From Verrucomicrobiota bacterium (GTDB taxonomy: Bacteria > Verrucomicrobiota > Verrucomicrobiia > Chthoniobacterales > SZAS-18), in assembly GCA_018240025.1 (NCBI GenBank), contig JAFEGM010000018.1:12984-76983 (forward strand): a stretch of DNA of 64,000 bases. The letters are read 5' to 3'. The first letter of the stretch is position 1; each line of letters begins with the position of its first letter. A program made the translations under genes and the position numbers. Shown here piece by piece: positions 7,098 through 14,786 of the stretch. The notes under the pieces are model-generated. The model ran no database searches, was not told the origin of the DNA, and worked only from the letters and a program-made list of their open reading frames with translations.

Positions 7098-8998
7098 AAG
7101 TTCAAATCTCTTCGGTCTACGAAGTCATCCGCCAACGGGGGCCGAAGGTGGTCGCGGTCGTGAGCGAACACCTCGATCGGGCAGAAATCACGGAGGAAGG
7201 AGAGACGAAGTGGGTGCATAACTATCGGCCTCGTGAGCAGGTTTTCCTGAATGAGCTGCTGGAAATGGGGATTCGCGGGATCGCCGAGACCGAGGCGGCG
7301 CTCGATGACAGGAACTCAAGGCTTTTCGATAGCAGCATCGAACTCTGCTTCGTGGTCGGGGAGGAGTTCAATCGCTGCTCTAGCATCGCCATGCGGATCG
7401 CGCAGGCGCTCCCCGGGCTCCGCGATTCGATCTTCGTGGAGATTTTCTGGCCATTGGATTCGGCGCCGGCTCGGAATCGAGTTGCCATGGCCCTCAGACG
7501 CGTCGGCGGGGTCGAGCTGATTCGTCGCTTGGTCGTGCTCACAAAAACGGTGCCGCCTCCGCGAAGACCCGATTTCGAGGGCATCACCGAGGCTGAGCTG
7601 GAACCGGGCACGCCCGGCACGCCCGGCGAAACCGAGCCCATTAAGCCTGCGGATTTGAGCGCAAGCGCGACCGAGAAAGAGATTCCGCCTTTGCCAAAAC
7701 CTGTGGAGGAGGAGAGGTCGCCCGGACGCCGGCCGTCGAAGTCTAAGCCGCGGCTGATCGAGCTTCCTCCACCGCGGAATCTGCCCTCACGAGACCCGGA
7801 AATGGTGCGGGCGATGATCCCGGTCTTCGCCCCGCCGTGGGCGGAGATCTTCGGCGAGGACGACTTCGGCATCTTCGCGGAATTCCAGCTCCAGGGCGTA
7901 CCCTTCGTTTGGCGCTGGATTCCGCCGGGGGCGTTTCTGATGGGCTCGCCGGAGGGAGATCGGAATGCGTTCTTGGACGAACAGCCGCAGCACGAGGTGA
8001 CGATCAGCGAGGGCTTTTGGCTGGGAGAGACGCCGGTGACCCAGGCCCAGTGGGAGGCATTGACCGGCGAGCAGCCGTCCCATTTCCGAGGGCCCCGCCG
8101 GCCGGTCGAGTCGGTGGACTGGCCGGCCGCGTGCGCTTTCGCTCAACGTTTGTCGGCCGCGCTCCCGGGTCTGCGGGCCAGCTTGCCGACCGAGGCCCAG
8201 TGGGAGTACGCCTGCCGCGCCGGCACGCAGGGGGATTTCTACGACGGCAGTCTCTGCACGCAGCCAGATGCCTGGGATTCCGCCCTCCACCGGCTCGGGT
8301 GGTTCCTCCAGAACAGCGATTCGCGAACCCTGGAAGTGAAACAAAAGGCACCGAACGCCTGGGGGCTCTTCGATCTTCTGGGCAACGTCTGGGAGTGGTG
8401 TCTCGATGCGATGCGCCCCTACGACAGGAAATGGCAACTCGATCCTAGCGGAGCACTCGAAGGTCCCGGCGGGCGCGTCGTCCGCGGCGGATCCTGGGCG
8501 AACGACGCGCAGTTCTGTCGCTGTGCGTGCCGCAGCTGGTTCCACCCGGGCAGCCACCGGTACCTTGGGCTCCGCCTCGCAGCAGGTCAGGAGCCAAGGT
8601 CGGCGGAGCCGACGGGCGCGGAGCACCCTGCCGTCCGGCCCGAGGGACGAGGGCGGACGGCCGGCGCCGAAAATGACGAGCTAAGCGGCGGGATGACTTC
8701 GGTTGCCAATTCGAAGGTGCAAACCTGGTCTACAGACCGTCCCGAGTACGTGATCATCCTCAACAGGACTGAGATGGACGAGTTGTTCGTGGCGGTTTCT
8801 GGCTCCGGTGGCTTTCAGAGCCTCCTGCGGAGGTTCCAATCACGCTGCGACCGTTCGACCGGCGTTCTCGAGCTGACGCCGAAGGACCTGGAGAGAATCT
8901 CAAGGTGCGCTTTCGGATACCGAAACGGCGGCTGGCAGGGCCGCCTTCTGAGGATTTTTGCGCGGACGCTCGGCCCCCGTCTGACCGGCAAGCCTTGA
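7094..8998 (+). CDS. Second FGE-domain protein with unique N-terminal domain and extra C-terminal module
   Basis: The start is well supported by AGGGAGG at 7081-7087 and an ATGA overlap with the preceding stop. Residues 1-160 form an unrecognised alpha/beta domain of lower GC content. Residues 160-260 are a Pro/Lys-rich linker. An FGE-like domain follows at about 265-505 with WIPPGAFLMGSP, ETPVTQAQW, TEAQWEYACRAG, LGNVWEWC and RGGSW. The reading frame then continues for about 130 residues with no stop. From Met534 (8693) the sequence looks like a separate compact domain (ISRCAFGYRNGGWQGRLL), which could also be translated from its own ATG. As in the upstream paralogue, FGE catalytic cysteines are not evident. 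The protein probably binds a variable ligand as part of the conflict system. Confidence 0.75.
   Translation: MKVQISSVYEVIRQRGPKVVAVVSEHLDRAEITEEGETKWVHNYRPREQVFLNELLEMGIRGIAETEAALDDRNSRLFDSSIELCFVVGEEFNRCSSIAMRIAQALPGLRDSIFVEIFWPLDSAPARNRVAMALRRVGGVELIRRLVVLTKTVPPPRRPDFEGITEAELEPGTPGTPGETEPIKPADLSASATEKEIPPLPKPVEEERSPGRRPSKSKPRLIELPPPRNLPSRDPEMVRAMIPVFAPPWAEIFGEDDFGIFAEFQLQGVPFVWRWIPPGAFLMGSPEGDRNAFLDEQPQHEVTISEGFWLGETPVTQAQWEALTGEQPSHFRGPRRPVESVDWPAACAFAQRLSAALPGLRASLPTEAQWEYACRAGTQGDFYDGSLCTQPDAWDSALHRLGWFLQNSDSRTLEVKQKAPNAWGLFDLLGNVWEWCLDAMRPYDRKWQLDPSGALEGPGGRVVRGGSWANDAQFCRCACRSWFHPGSHRYLGLRLAAGQEPRSAEPTGAEHPAVRPEGRGRTAGAENDELSGGMTSVANSKVQTWSTDRPEYVIILNRTEMDELFVAVSGSGGFQSLLRRFQSRCDRSTGVLELTPKDLERISRCAFGYRNGGWQGRLLRIFARTLGPRLTGKP
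8483..8613 (+). repeat. Candidate DGR variable repeat 2 with 3' hairpin
   Basis: This is the counterpart of 6888-7020 in the second FGE gene, running from RGGSW to LGLRLAAGQE. It ends with the hairpin GTCGGC-GGA-GCCGAC at 8599-8613, placed at nearly the same distance from the repeat as in copy 1. Variable codons here include AAC, GAC, CAG, TTC, TGC, TGG, CAC, AGC, CGG and TAC. Intervening codons match copy 1 exactly, and copy 1 carries one extra codon before the GLRL tail. Confidence 0.6.
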
Positions 8999-9466
8999 GA
9001 GTCGGATTTCGCCTTGCCAGCCGCGTTGGAGGTGTACCGCCCCGAGCTGAAAGCCCGACTGTGGGAAAGTGACCGGCATCTCGACCAGACAAATCTCACG
9101 GATCCCGAAATTGGCGCGCTGGATGTCGCGGATTCGGGCTTTCGTCCAGATGTGATTGATAGTCAGCAGGAACACGACATTGGCCGAGTGGGTCATCGCG
9201 TGACCGAGGAAAGCCCGAATTTTGCTCCAAGGCGGATTCGTGATGATCCAGTCGACCTGACCCACCCATTTCAGGAAGTCCCGCCCCTCATTGATCTCAC
9301 ACCAGTCGGCCCCGGCCGGAAGGAAGCGGTAGATGTTCCCGTCGCCGCGGCACGGTTCGAGGACACGGCCAGTCGGCGCGAAGTGTGCGACCAGAGCTTC
9401 GGCAAGTTCGAGCGGAGTTTGCACCTCATCGTTGCTCCGATAGTCCCGGTTTGGCTGATAACGCAT
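8900..9466 (-). CDS. DNA adenine methyltransferase-like protein
   Basis: This 188-residue protein has SAM-binding motif I as LEPCRGDGNI (36-45) and the catalytic NPPW tetrapeptide at 77-80, typical of N6-adenine or N4-cytosine methyltransferases. It is short, with no obvious target-recognition domain, as in phage or mobile-element methylases. The last 33 codons, after GWQGEIRLSRL, overlap the 3' end of the convergent FGE gene by 99 bp and look like antisense sequence. The family's normal end therefore probably lies near 8998, and the stop has been displaced. No partner restriction gene is visible. It may protect or mark DNA within the island or be a remnant of a mobile element. Confidence 0.75.
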   Translation of the reverse strand: MRYQPNRDYRSNDEVQTPLELAEALVAHFAPTGRVLEPCRGDGNIYRFLPAGADWCEINEGRDFLKWVGQVDWIITNPPWSKIRAFLGHAMTHSANVVFLLTINHIWTKARIRDIQRANFGIREICLVEMPVTFPQSGFQLGAVHLQRGWQGEIRLSRLAGQTGAERPRKNPQKAALPAAVSVSESAP

Positions 9467-10442
9467 CCGGCTCTGCTAGCAGGAGTGGCGGTGGGTACAA
9501 CGCAATTCGCGTTCGGCTATCCCCGCTGAGGCTGCGACGATCAGCCCACCGAGGCTGCTTAAAAATCAGTTTTTGTGGGCAATCCAGCCACTGTTGGAGT
9601 TAGTGAGATTTATCAGCAAAGACCTGCAAATTTTGCACGACGGCGCCCCAAAAGTGTGTTTTAGGCGGGGCTGCATGAGGTATTGCTGGAACCTTCGAAC
9701 AACCGGTCGCGCGAAAGGTACGCCGGTCGGCGGGGGCGCAACCAGTCGGCGGGGATGGAGCGTTTGGGCGGAGAACGAAGTGGCGGCGGCGGTGTTGGGC
9801 GGGTCGGCAAGGACTCGGCTGCGGGCTCCGCGCAGTGGCGGGGCGACTCCGGCCGGGGGGCACCTGTCTCCGGGGCCTGGCCGGGGTGCGGCCGGGGACT
9901 ACGTTTTTCCTCCGGTGCGTCCGGGTCGGCTGCCTGGCAGCTCCCGCTGCTCGTCCGCGGGGTCGATCCGGCGGCTCGACGCTTCCGTTTGGCGGCCGGT
10001 CGGCGCGAACTCGCTTCCGGGTCTGCGCCGCCGCTACCCGAGCCGGCGGAGCCGGAAACCGGGCTCGGTCAGATGCATCGCGGGCGCATCCTGCCGGCCT
10101 CCGGACGGTTCGGACTCGCCGCCAGGCGTCTTGCCGGGGCCGCCGAGGGCGCTCCGACACTCGCCGTGCGCCTATCGCGACCGGCCGAGTGCGTTTCAAC
10201 GCCATCAGGGCGCTCCCCCGAGGCCGCCGAGGGCATGCCGACCCCATCCGAGCGCTTTCCGACGCCTCCCGAGTGGGGCCTCCTTGGTGCCGGGCGGCTC
10301 TGAAGCGTTTCTCTGGCGAAAAAACCTCTGCGCTGACCCGCGTGTGTCTTTCCGGGCCTGACGCCTCGGCGGCGGGCTCACTCCCAACCCAACCCATCCA
10401 CCAGAACCCTCCGCCGGCGCGGCAGCAGCCGGCCTTGCACCG
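9467..10442. other. Gene-poor GC-rich block with degenerate repeats
   Basis: I see no credible gene in these 976 bases. From about 9700 several frames on both strands stay open because of extreme GC content, and the translations are Arg/Gly/Pro/Ala-rich with no domain. Between 10,130 and 10,290 there are degenerate repeats of a motif resembling CCGAGCGCTTTCCGACGCC. The hairpin CCGGC-GGA-GCCGG, also found after variable repeat 1, recurs at 10043-10055. The first 250 bases are less GC-rich and include an A/T-rich patch near 9560-9660, possibly the promoter region of the methyltransferase. Confidence 0.5.
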
Positions 10443-11183
10443 ATGAATAGCTCGCAAAACGACCTCAAACCCGCCCCTCCGCTCGATCTTTCGCCAGCGG
10501 CGTCCGTCCCGCCGGCAGGCGCGGCGGAAGACGCGACCACGGAACAAATGGTTCAGCGGAAGGCGATCCTCGAAGACCTGACGGCGGGCTTCACGGAATT
10601 GGGCACGGCCCAGAAGGACGCCGAGGTGGCGGCCTTGGTGACAGCGGCCGGCTTCACCACGGAGGAGATCGGGCGCGGCATCGACCTGCTGAAGGCCGCC
10701 GCCGCCTCGGTGGGGGTGCGTTACGAAGACTTGGGCAAAGCGCGCCAGAGGCAGGGCGAATTCGCCGAGGCGCGCGAGGCGGCGCGGGCGAGCTACGTCA
10801 AGTTCCGCCGCAAGGCCCGCATCATCTTCCCCACGCCGGCGGCGACGGAGGCCATGGCGTTGCGCGGCACGTTGCCGGAGGACTTCGACACCTTCGTGTC
10901 CCTCGCGCTGCAGAGCTACGCCGCGGGCGCGAAATCGCCCTGGACGGAGAAGCTCGCGCGCCGCGGCTATCCGGCCGAGCGGCTCAGCGCCCTGACCGCG
11001 GAGCTGAACACGCTGCTGGACAAGAAGACCGCCCAACGCTCGGCCCAGGGCGACGCGCAGAAGGCGACCGCATTGCGCAACGACGCCTACGCCAGCTACC
11101 GCGAATTCATCGTCGAATTCCGCGGCCTCGTGCGCATCGAGATGGAGGGACGTCCGGGCGCGAAGACCAAGATGAACTGGTAG
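10443..11183 (+). CDS. Helical cytoplasmic hypothetical protein
   Basis: This 246-residue protein has no signal peptide or membrane segment. After a Pro/Ala-rich first 35 residues it is almost entirely alpha-helical, with a central basic stretch (ARASYVKFRRKARIIF) and a C-terminal half containing a second SYREFIVEFRG helix. That suggests two related helical-bundle halves. I do not recognise a named family, although similar proteins of unknown function occur in Bacteroidota and Verrucomicrobiota. It follows the GC-rich block and is separated from the next gene by a microsatellite, so it is probably a single-gene unit. Confidence 0.7.
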   Translation: MNSSQNDLKPAPPLDLSPAASVPPAGAAEDATTEQMVQRKAILEDLTAGFTELGTAQKDAEVAALVTAAGFTTEEIGRGIDLLKAAAASVGVRYEDLGKARQRQGEFAEAREAARASYVKFRRKARIIFPTPAATEAMALRGTLPEDFDTFVSLALQSYAAGAKSPWTEKLARRGYPAERLSALTAELNTLLDKKTAQRSAQGDAQKATALRNDAYASYREFIVEFRGLVRIEMEGRPGAKTKMNW

Positions 11184-11255
11184 CCGCAGGCAGCGCGCGA
11201 CCCGGGTGGGTGCTCGGGTCGCGCGTCGGAGAGCGGGGGCGGAAGATAGGGGACG

Positions 11256-11374
<119 letters not shown>

Positions 11375-11489
11375 GGCAACGATCGAGCGGGGCCGCAGGC
11401 GCTGTGCGACGGCCGCGGGGCGAAGATTAGCATTTCGCCCGCAAAGTTTTGGTCACGACCGTCCGGAAAGCGCGTGTTGCCAGGTAGTT

Positions 11490-12149
11490 ATGCCTACCTA
11501 CAACGATCCTCTCTATCTCCACCCGGTCTTGCACCGGAACCTCCCGGCCATCTGCGATTCGATCCGCGCGGCTTTGCCTCCCGGCTGGACCGTCAAGGCC
11601 GTTTCGGTCCACCGCACCCCCGCCCAACAGTTCGAGATTTTCAAAAAAGGGCGGGTCTTTCGGAACGGCAGCTGGGTCAAGGTCGGGACCACGTACACGA
11701 CGCTCGACGGCTACACGAAGCGGTCCCGGCACAACACTCTGCCGGCCACGGCCTGCGATATCGGTCTTTTCCGGCCGGACGGTTCGTACCTGTCTTCCGG
11801 ACCGGAGGAGAACAAGATCGAGCTCGGGGCCAACGATTTCGGTCTGACCTGGGGAGGCTCTTGGCCGGGCTTCGTGGACAAGCCGCATCTGGAAGTGCCG
11901 CTGGAGCAGCTCTTCAAGCGCTCGCTGCTCCACGACGAGGCGCTGCAATGGCAGAAGTATCTCTGGGTGTCCGGCCAGTACACCGGCATGCTGGACGGCA
12001 TTTTCGGCCCGAAGTCGCTGGCAGCCTTGAAGGCCGCCACAGGATACGACGACCGCACTCCGGAGGCGTGGCGGAAGCTGTTCGAAACGCACGGCCCGGT
12101 CGAATCCCTGCCTGGGCTGGGGGGATTCGCTCATCTGCCTCCGGTTTGA
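11490..12149 (+). CDS. M15-type peptidoglycan peptidase with C-terminal peptidoglycan-binding-like domain
   Basis: The ATG at 11490 gives a 219-residue protein. It matches the VanY/M15 metallopeptidase layout: RTPAQQFEIFKKG, a zinc-site SRH-x8-D (His81, Asp90) and a third ligand in KPHLEV (His133). Enzymes of this type cleave L-Ala-D-Glu or D-Ala-D-Ala bonds in peptidoglycan and are often endolysins. Residues 146-190 (WQKYLWVSGQYTGMLDGIFG) form a peptidoglycan-binding-1-like repeat. There is no signal peptide, so release would need lysis or a holin, as in phage-derived lysins. It is followed 9 nt later by a secreted protein. A domestic cell-wall role or a phage origin are both possible. Confidence 0.8.
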   Translation: MPTYNDPLYLHPVLHRNLPAICDSIRAALPPGWTVKAVSVHRTPAQQFEIFKKGRVFRNGSWVKVGTTYTTLDGYTKRSRHNTLPATACDIGLFRPDGSYLSSGPEENKIELGANDFGLTWGGSWPGFVDKPHLEVPLEQLFKRSLLHDEALQWQKYLWVSGQYTGMLDGIFGPKSLAALKAATGYDDRTPEAWRKLFETHGPVESLPGLGGFAHLPPV

Positions 12150-12158
12150 TCCACGGCC

Positions 12159-12758
12159 ATGAACCTCGCCCACATTATCTGGAGCCGTCGCGGACCCGCG
12201 GCGCGCCGCCTTTCCGCAGCCTCGGTCCTGCGCGCTCTCTCGCTTTGGGCCTTGGCCCTGACCTTCGGCGCGACCGGCGCGCCCGCGCAGTCGCCGCCGC
12301 CGAGCCTGCGGATCAAGGTCGTGACCGTCTGCCGCTCGCTGGATCGGTGGAACAATCCGGTCGGGGAGGTGAAAGAGAACCCGTTGAGCGCCGGGCCCGT
12401 CGTGGTCTGGCTCGTGGTCTCCGGCGACGCCACGGCGTTGAACTGGCTGCGGGAGCAACGGCGACGTTTCGGCAGCCAGGTGGTCACGCACGACTGGGTC
12501 CGCTACGCGGGTGCGAGCGTGCAGGAAGCGCCGCCCGTTCGGGCGGAGGCCGACCGCAACGAGATCGCCGCCGGGACGATCCGCTACTTCGACAACCTCG
12601 CCGGCAGCATGCGCGCAGGCCTGTTCGATTGGCGAACCTGGAGCATCAAACGGAACTTCGAGCCCGGGCAATACGAGGTGCGCGTGCGCGTCGGCCAGCA
12701 CTACCTCAAAAACGAAAACGGAGACGAAGTTCTGGCGCGCTTCGACTTCGAGAACTGA
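12159..12758 (+). CDS. Secreted hypothetical protein
   Basis: This 199-residue protein has an extended N-terminal basic region and a hydrophobic stretch (SLWALALTFGATGAPAQ), consistent with a signal peptide cleaved near residue 44. The mature part is beta-rich, with a segment of alternating hydrophobic residues (YEVRVRVGQHYL) near the end that suggests a small beta-sandwich. No family is recognised. It lies 9 nt after the M15 peptidase and 51 nt before a polytopic membrane protein, so the three may form an envelope-related operon. Confidence 0.65.
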   Translation: MNLAHIIWSRRGPAARRLSAASVLRALSLWALALTFGATGAPAQSPPPSLRIKVVTVCRSLDRWNNPVGEVKENPLSAGPVVVWLVVSGDATALNWLREQRRRFGSQVVTHDWVRYAGASVQEAPPVRAEADRNEIAAGTIRYFDNLAGSMRAGLFDWRTWSIKRNFEPGQYEVRVRVGQHYLKNENGDEVLARFDFEN

Positions 12759-12809
12759 CGGCCAAGGCCGCGACCTGCCGATTTCTCTCACCCTGAATCC
12801 TCCACCAAC

Positions 12810-13946
12810 GTGCAAACCCAACCACCCGAAGCCCTCGCCAGCGATTTGGCGAATTCCATCGAAGGAGCCGAAAAGCTCATTCGTTTTTCCGCGCGCAACG
12901 CCGTGGCGCCGAAGGACCTGTCCGAAGCCGACCTCCAGGCGCTCATCGGGCGGATCATCGGCGTACGGGACCGACTCCGGCACAACGCGCTCGGAGAAAC
13001 GGACGAAGCGGATTTCTACAAAGACCTGCGCTTGCTGACCATCGCCTTCGCGCCGGTCTCCATCGCGAGCGTCCACGACTGCGTCGACACGAGCGATACG
13101 CACGGAAAGAAGATGTTCTGGCTGTTCGGCGGACGGATTTCGCGAGCCAACGCGGCCTTACGCAATCTCAGCACGCTCACCTTCGTGGCGTTGCTCCTGC
13201 TTTTGTATGCGCAGATCCACTGGCTTGTCGGCTCCACCTTGCTGGAGCGCGGCGCGCGGGCGGAGTCGGAGAAGGTGACTGCGCTGAAGTACCCGGACGA
13301 GACGAAGCCGACGGGCCTCGCCTCGCCGGGCCCCGATTCGTCGCCGTCCGCGAACCCCGACTTGGCCAATGGTGCGCAGGAGCAGCCGACTCAAGTCGTC
13401 GGGACGGCCTCAAGCGCACGCTTTCAGCAGGCGCAACTGACCGGCGAGGCGGTGCATCGCATGCTCGAGTCCTGGTGGCGGGGTTTGATTCTGGTGCCCC
13501 GATTCTTCGAAGAGCCCGCCCGGGAAGCTCTCGCCCCGAAGAGCGCGCCCAACGAAGTCAAAGGGGGCGAAACGCGCAAGGTGCACGCCCGCATGGTGAT
13601 CGACATCCTGCAAGCCTATCTCCTCCCGCTGCTTTACGGGTTCGTGGGTGCAGGTTGCTACGTCCTGCGGCAGATCATTCTGGAAACGCGCCTGCGTACG
13701 TACCGCTCGGAAACGGAAATGGCCTATCGCGTCCGCCTCTTCCTCGGCATGCTGGCGGGGATCGCCATCGGCTGGTTTCTGCGCCCGGACGCGTCGACCA
13801 CGGCGCTCCCGGACGCCAAAACGTTTGCGAACCTGACTCCCTTCGCCCTGGCCTTCCTCTCCGGGTACAGCGTCGAGCTGCTCTTCAGCGCCATGGATCG
13901 GATGGTGCAGGCGTTCGGGGCCACCTCGAAGGACAGTCCGAGCTGA
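12810..13946 (+). CDS. Polytopic membrane hypothetical protein
   Basis: The GTG start at 12810 yields 378 residues. The soluble helical N-terminus (1-110) is followed by a transmembrane segment (TLTFVALLLLLYAQIHWLVG). A long periplasmic region of about 130 residues, Pro/Ser-rich near 160-200, comes next. Then there are three further membrane segments (AYLLPLLYGFVGAGCYVL, FLGMLAGIAIGWFL and LTPFALAFLSGYSVELLF). No catalytic motif or known family is seen. Placement after a peptidoglycan peptidase and a secreted protein hints at an envelope function, but this is contextual only. Confidence 0.7.
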   Translation: MQTQPPEALASDLANSIEGAEKLIRFSARNAVAPKDLSEADLQALIGRIIGVRDRLRHNALGETDEADFYKDLRLLTIAFAPVSIASVHDCVDTSDTHGKKMFWLFGGRISRANAALRNLSTLTFVALLLLLYAQIHWLVGSTLLERGARAESEKVTALKYPDETKPTGLASPGPDSSPSANPDLANGAQEQPTQVVGTASSARFQQAQLTGEAVHRMLESWWRGLILVPRFFEEPAREALAPKSAPNEVKGGETRKVHARMVIDILQAYLLPLLYGFVGAGCYVLRQIILETRLRTYRSETEMAYRVRLFLGMLAGIAIGWFLRPDASTTALPDAKTFANLTPFALAFLSGYSVELLFSAMDRMVQAFGATSKDSPS

Positions 13947-14114
13947 CGGCGCGGTTCGTCCGATCCCGAGGGCGCGGGATGGTGCGCGCTCCTCGGGTGC
14001 CGGCGCCGGGTCCGCCGGAGCATGCGGGCGCGGCGAAGCGGCAGCGCCCACCCTCAGCTGAATCGCAAGATCGCGTGCTTGTCAGAGAGCTCGCCCGGGG
14101 GCAGCGGTCGGCCC

Positions 14115-14690
14115 ATGGAAAACGCGACACACATGGAAGGGGTGGAAGATCGTTCGGTTCCGATCGCGCAGAGCTATGGGCTGATGTTGGTCGTGGGGGC
14201 GGCGCTGATCCTGCCGCTGCTGGGCTTGCATCGGGCGCTCCACGGCGGCGGGGAGATGGCGGCGCTGCGGGCCTTCTTCGAGCCGCTCTACATTTCAATG
14301 CCACTCTTCTTTTTCAGCGTCTGCGTGCACGAGGCGATCCATGCGGCGACGTGGATCCGAGCGGGGCGCGGATCGTGGGCCGACGTGCGCTTCGGCGTGC
14401 AATGGAAGACGCTGACGCCGTTCGCGCATTGCACCGCGCCGCTGACGGCCCGGGCCTATCGCTGGGGCGTCGTCGCGCCTGGGCTACTGCTCGGCGTTCT
14501 GCCCGCGGTGCTCGGGAGTCTGCTGGGCATCCCCGCGCTGGTGGGTTTCGGCTGGATGCTCACCTTCGTGGCCGCGGGCGATGCGCTGGTGTTCATTCTG
14601 CTGCGCGGGGTGGAGCCGGACCGGTTGGTGCGCGACCATCCGGAACGCGCCGGCTGCGTGGTGCTGCCGCGTTCGGGGGCGGCGGCTTGA
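14115..14690 (+). CDS. DUF3267-like putative membrane zincin
   Basis: From the ATG at 14115 the protein has 191 residues with about four membrane segments. The signature VHEAIH (His72, Glu73, His76) sits at the end of the second hydrophobic segment. It matches the HExxH motif of DUF3267 membrane metalloprotease-like proteins, and a later His in TPFAHCTAP may be the third ligand. Members are usually annotated as putative zincin peptidases of unknown substrate. An in-frame ATG at 14022 is less likely because the first 31 codons look like intergenic GC-rich sequence. It is convergent with the COG0523 gene. Confidence 0.7.
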   Translation: MENATHMEGVEDRSVPIAQSYGLMLVVGAALILPLLGLHRALHGGGEMAALRAFFEPLYISMPLFFFSVCVHEAIHAATWIRAGRGSWADVRFGVQWKTLTPFAHCTAPLTARAYRWGVVAPGLLLGVLPAVLGSLLGIPALVGFGWMLTFVAAGDALVFILLRGVEPDRLVRDHPERAGCVVLPRSGAAA

Positions 14691-14786
14691 TGGTGGCGGA
14701 CGCCTGCCGCGAGGCGAGCCGGTAAGCGGTCTTGTTCTTGGTGGGCGCGGCAGACCGCGCGAGCATGCGCTTCCAAGCGCGCCTGG

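Noticed and set aside
6888-8593. Active formylglycine-generating enzymes
   Set aside because: The paired catalytic cysteines of true FGE are not seen (only a CRC remains) and no sulfatase is nearby, so a binding role is preferred.
8693-10442. DGR template repeat or reverse transcriptase next to the variable repeats
   Set aside because: I looked for a second copy of the invariant codons around TGTCGCTGTGCG and for a reverse-transcriptase YADD-like motif and saw neither in the window.
9600-11036. 478-codon minus-strand open frame covering the GC-rich block
   Set aside because: It runs antisense through the convincing gene at 10443-11183 and is Arg/Pro-rich in the rest, so it is a composition artefact.
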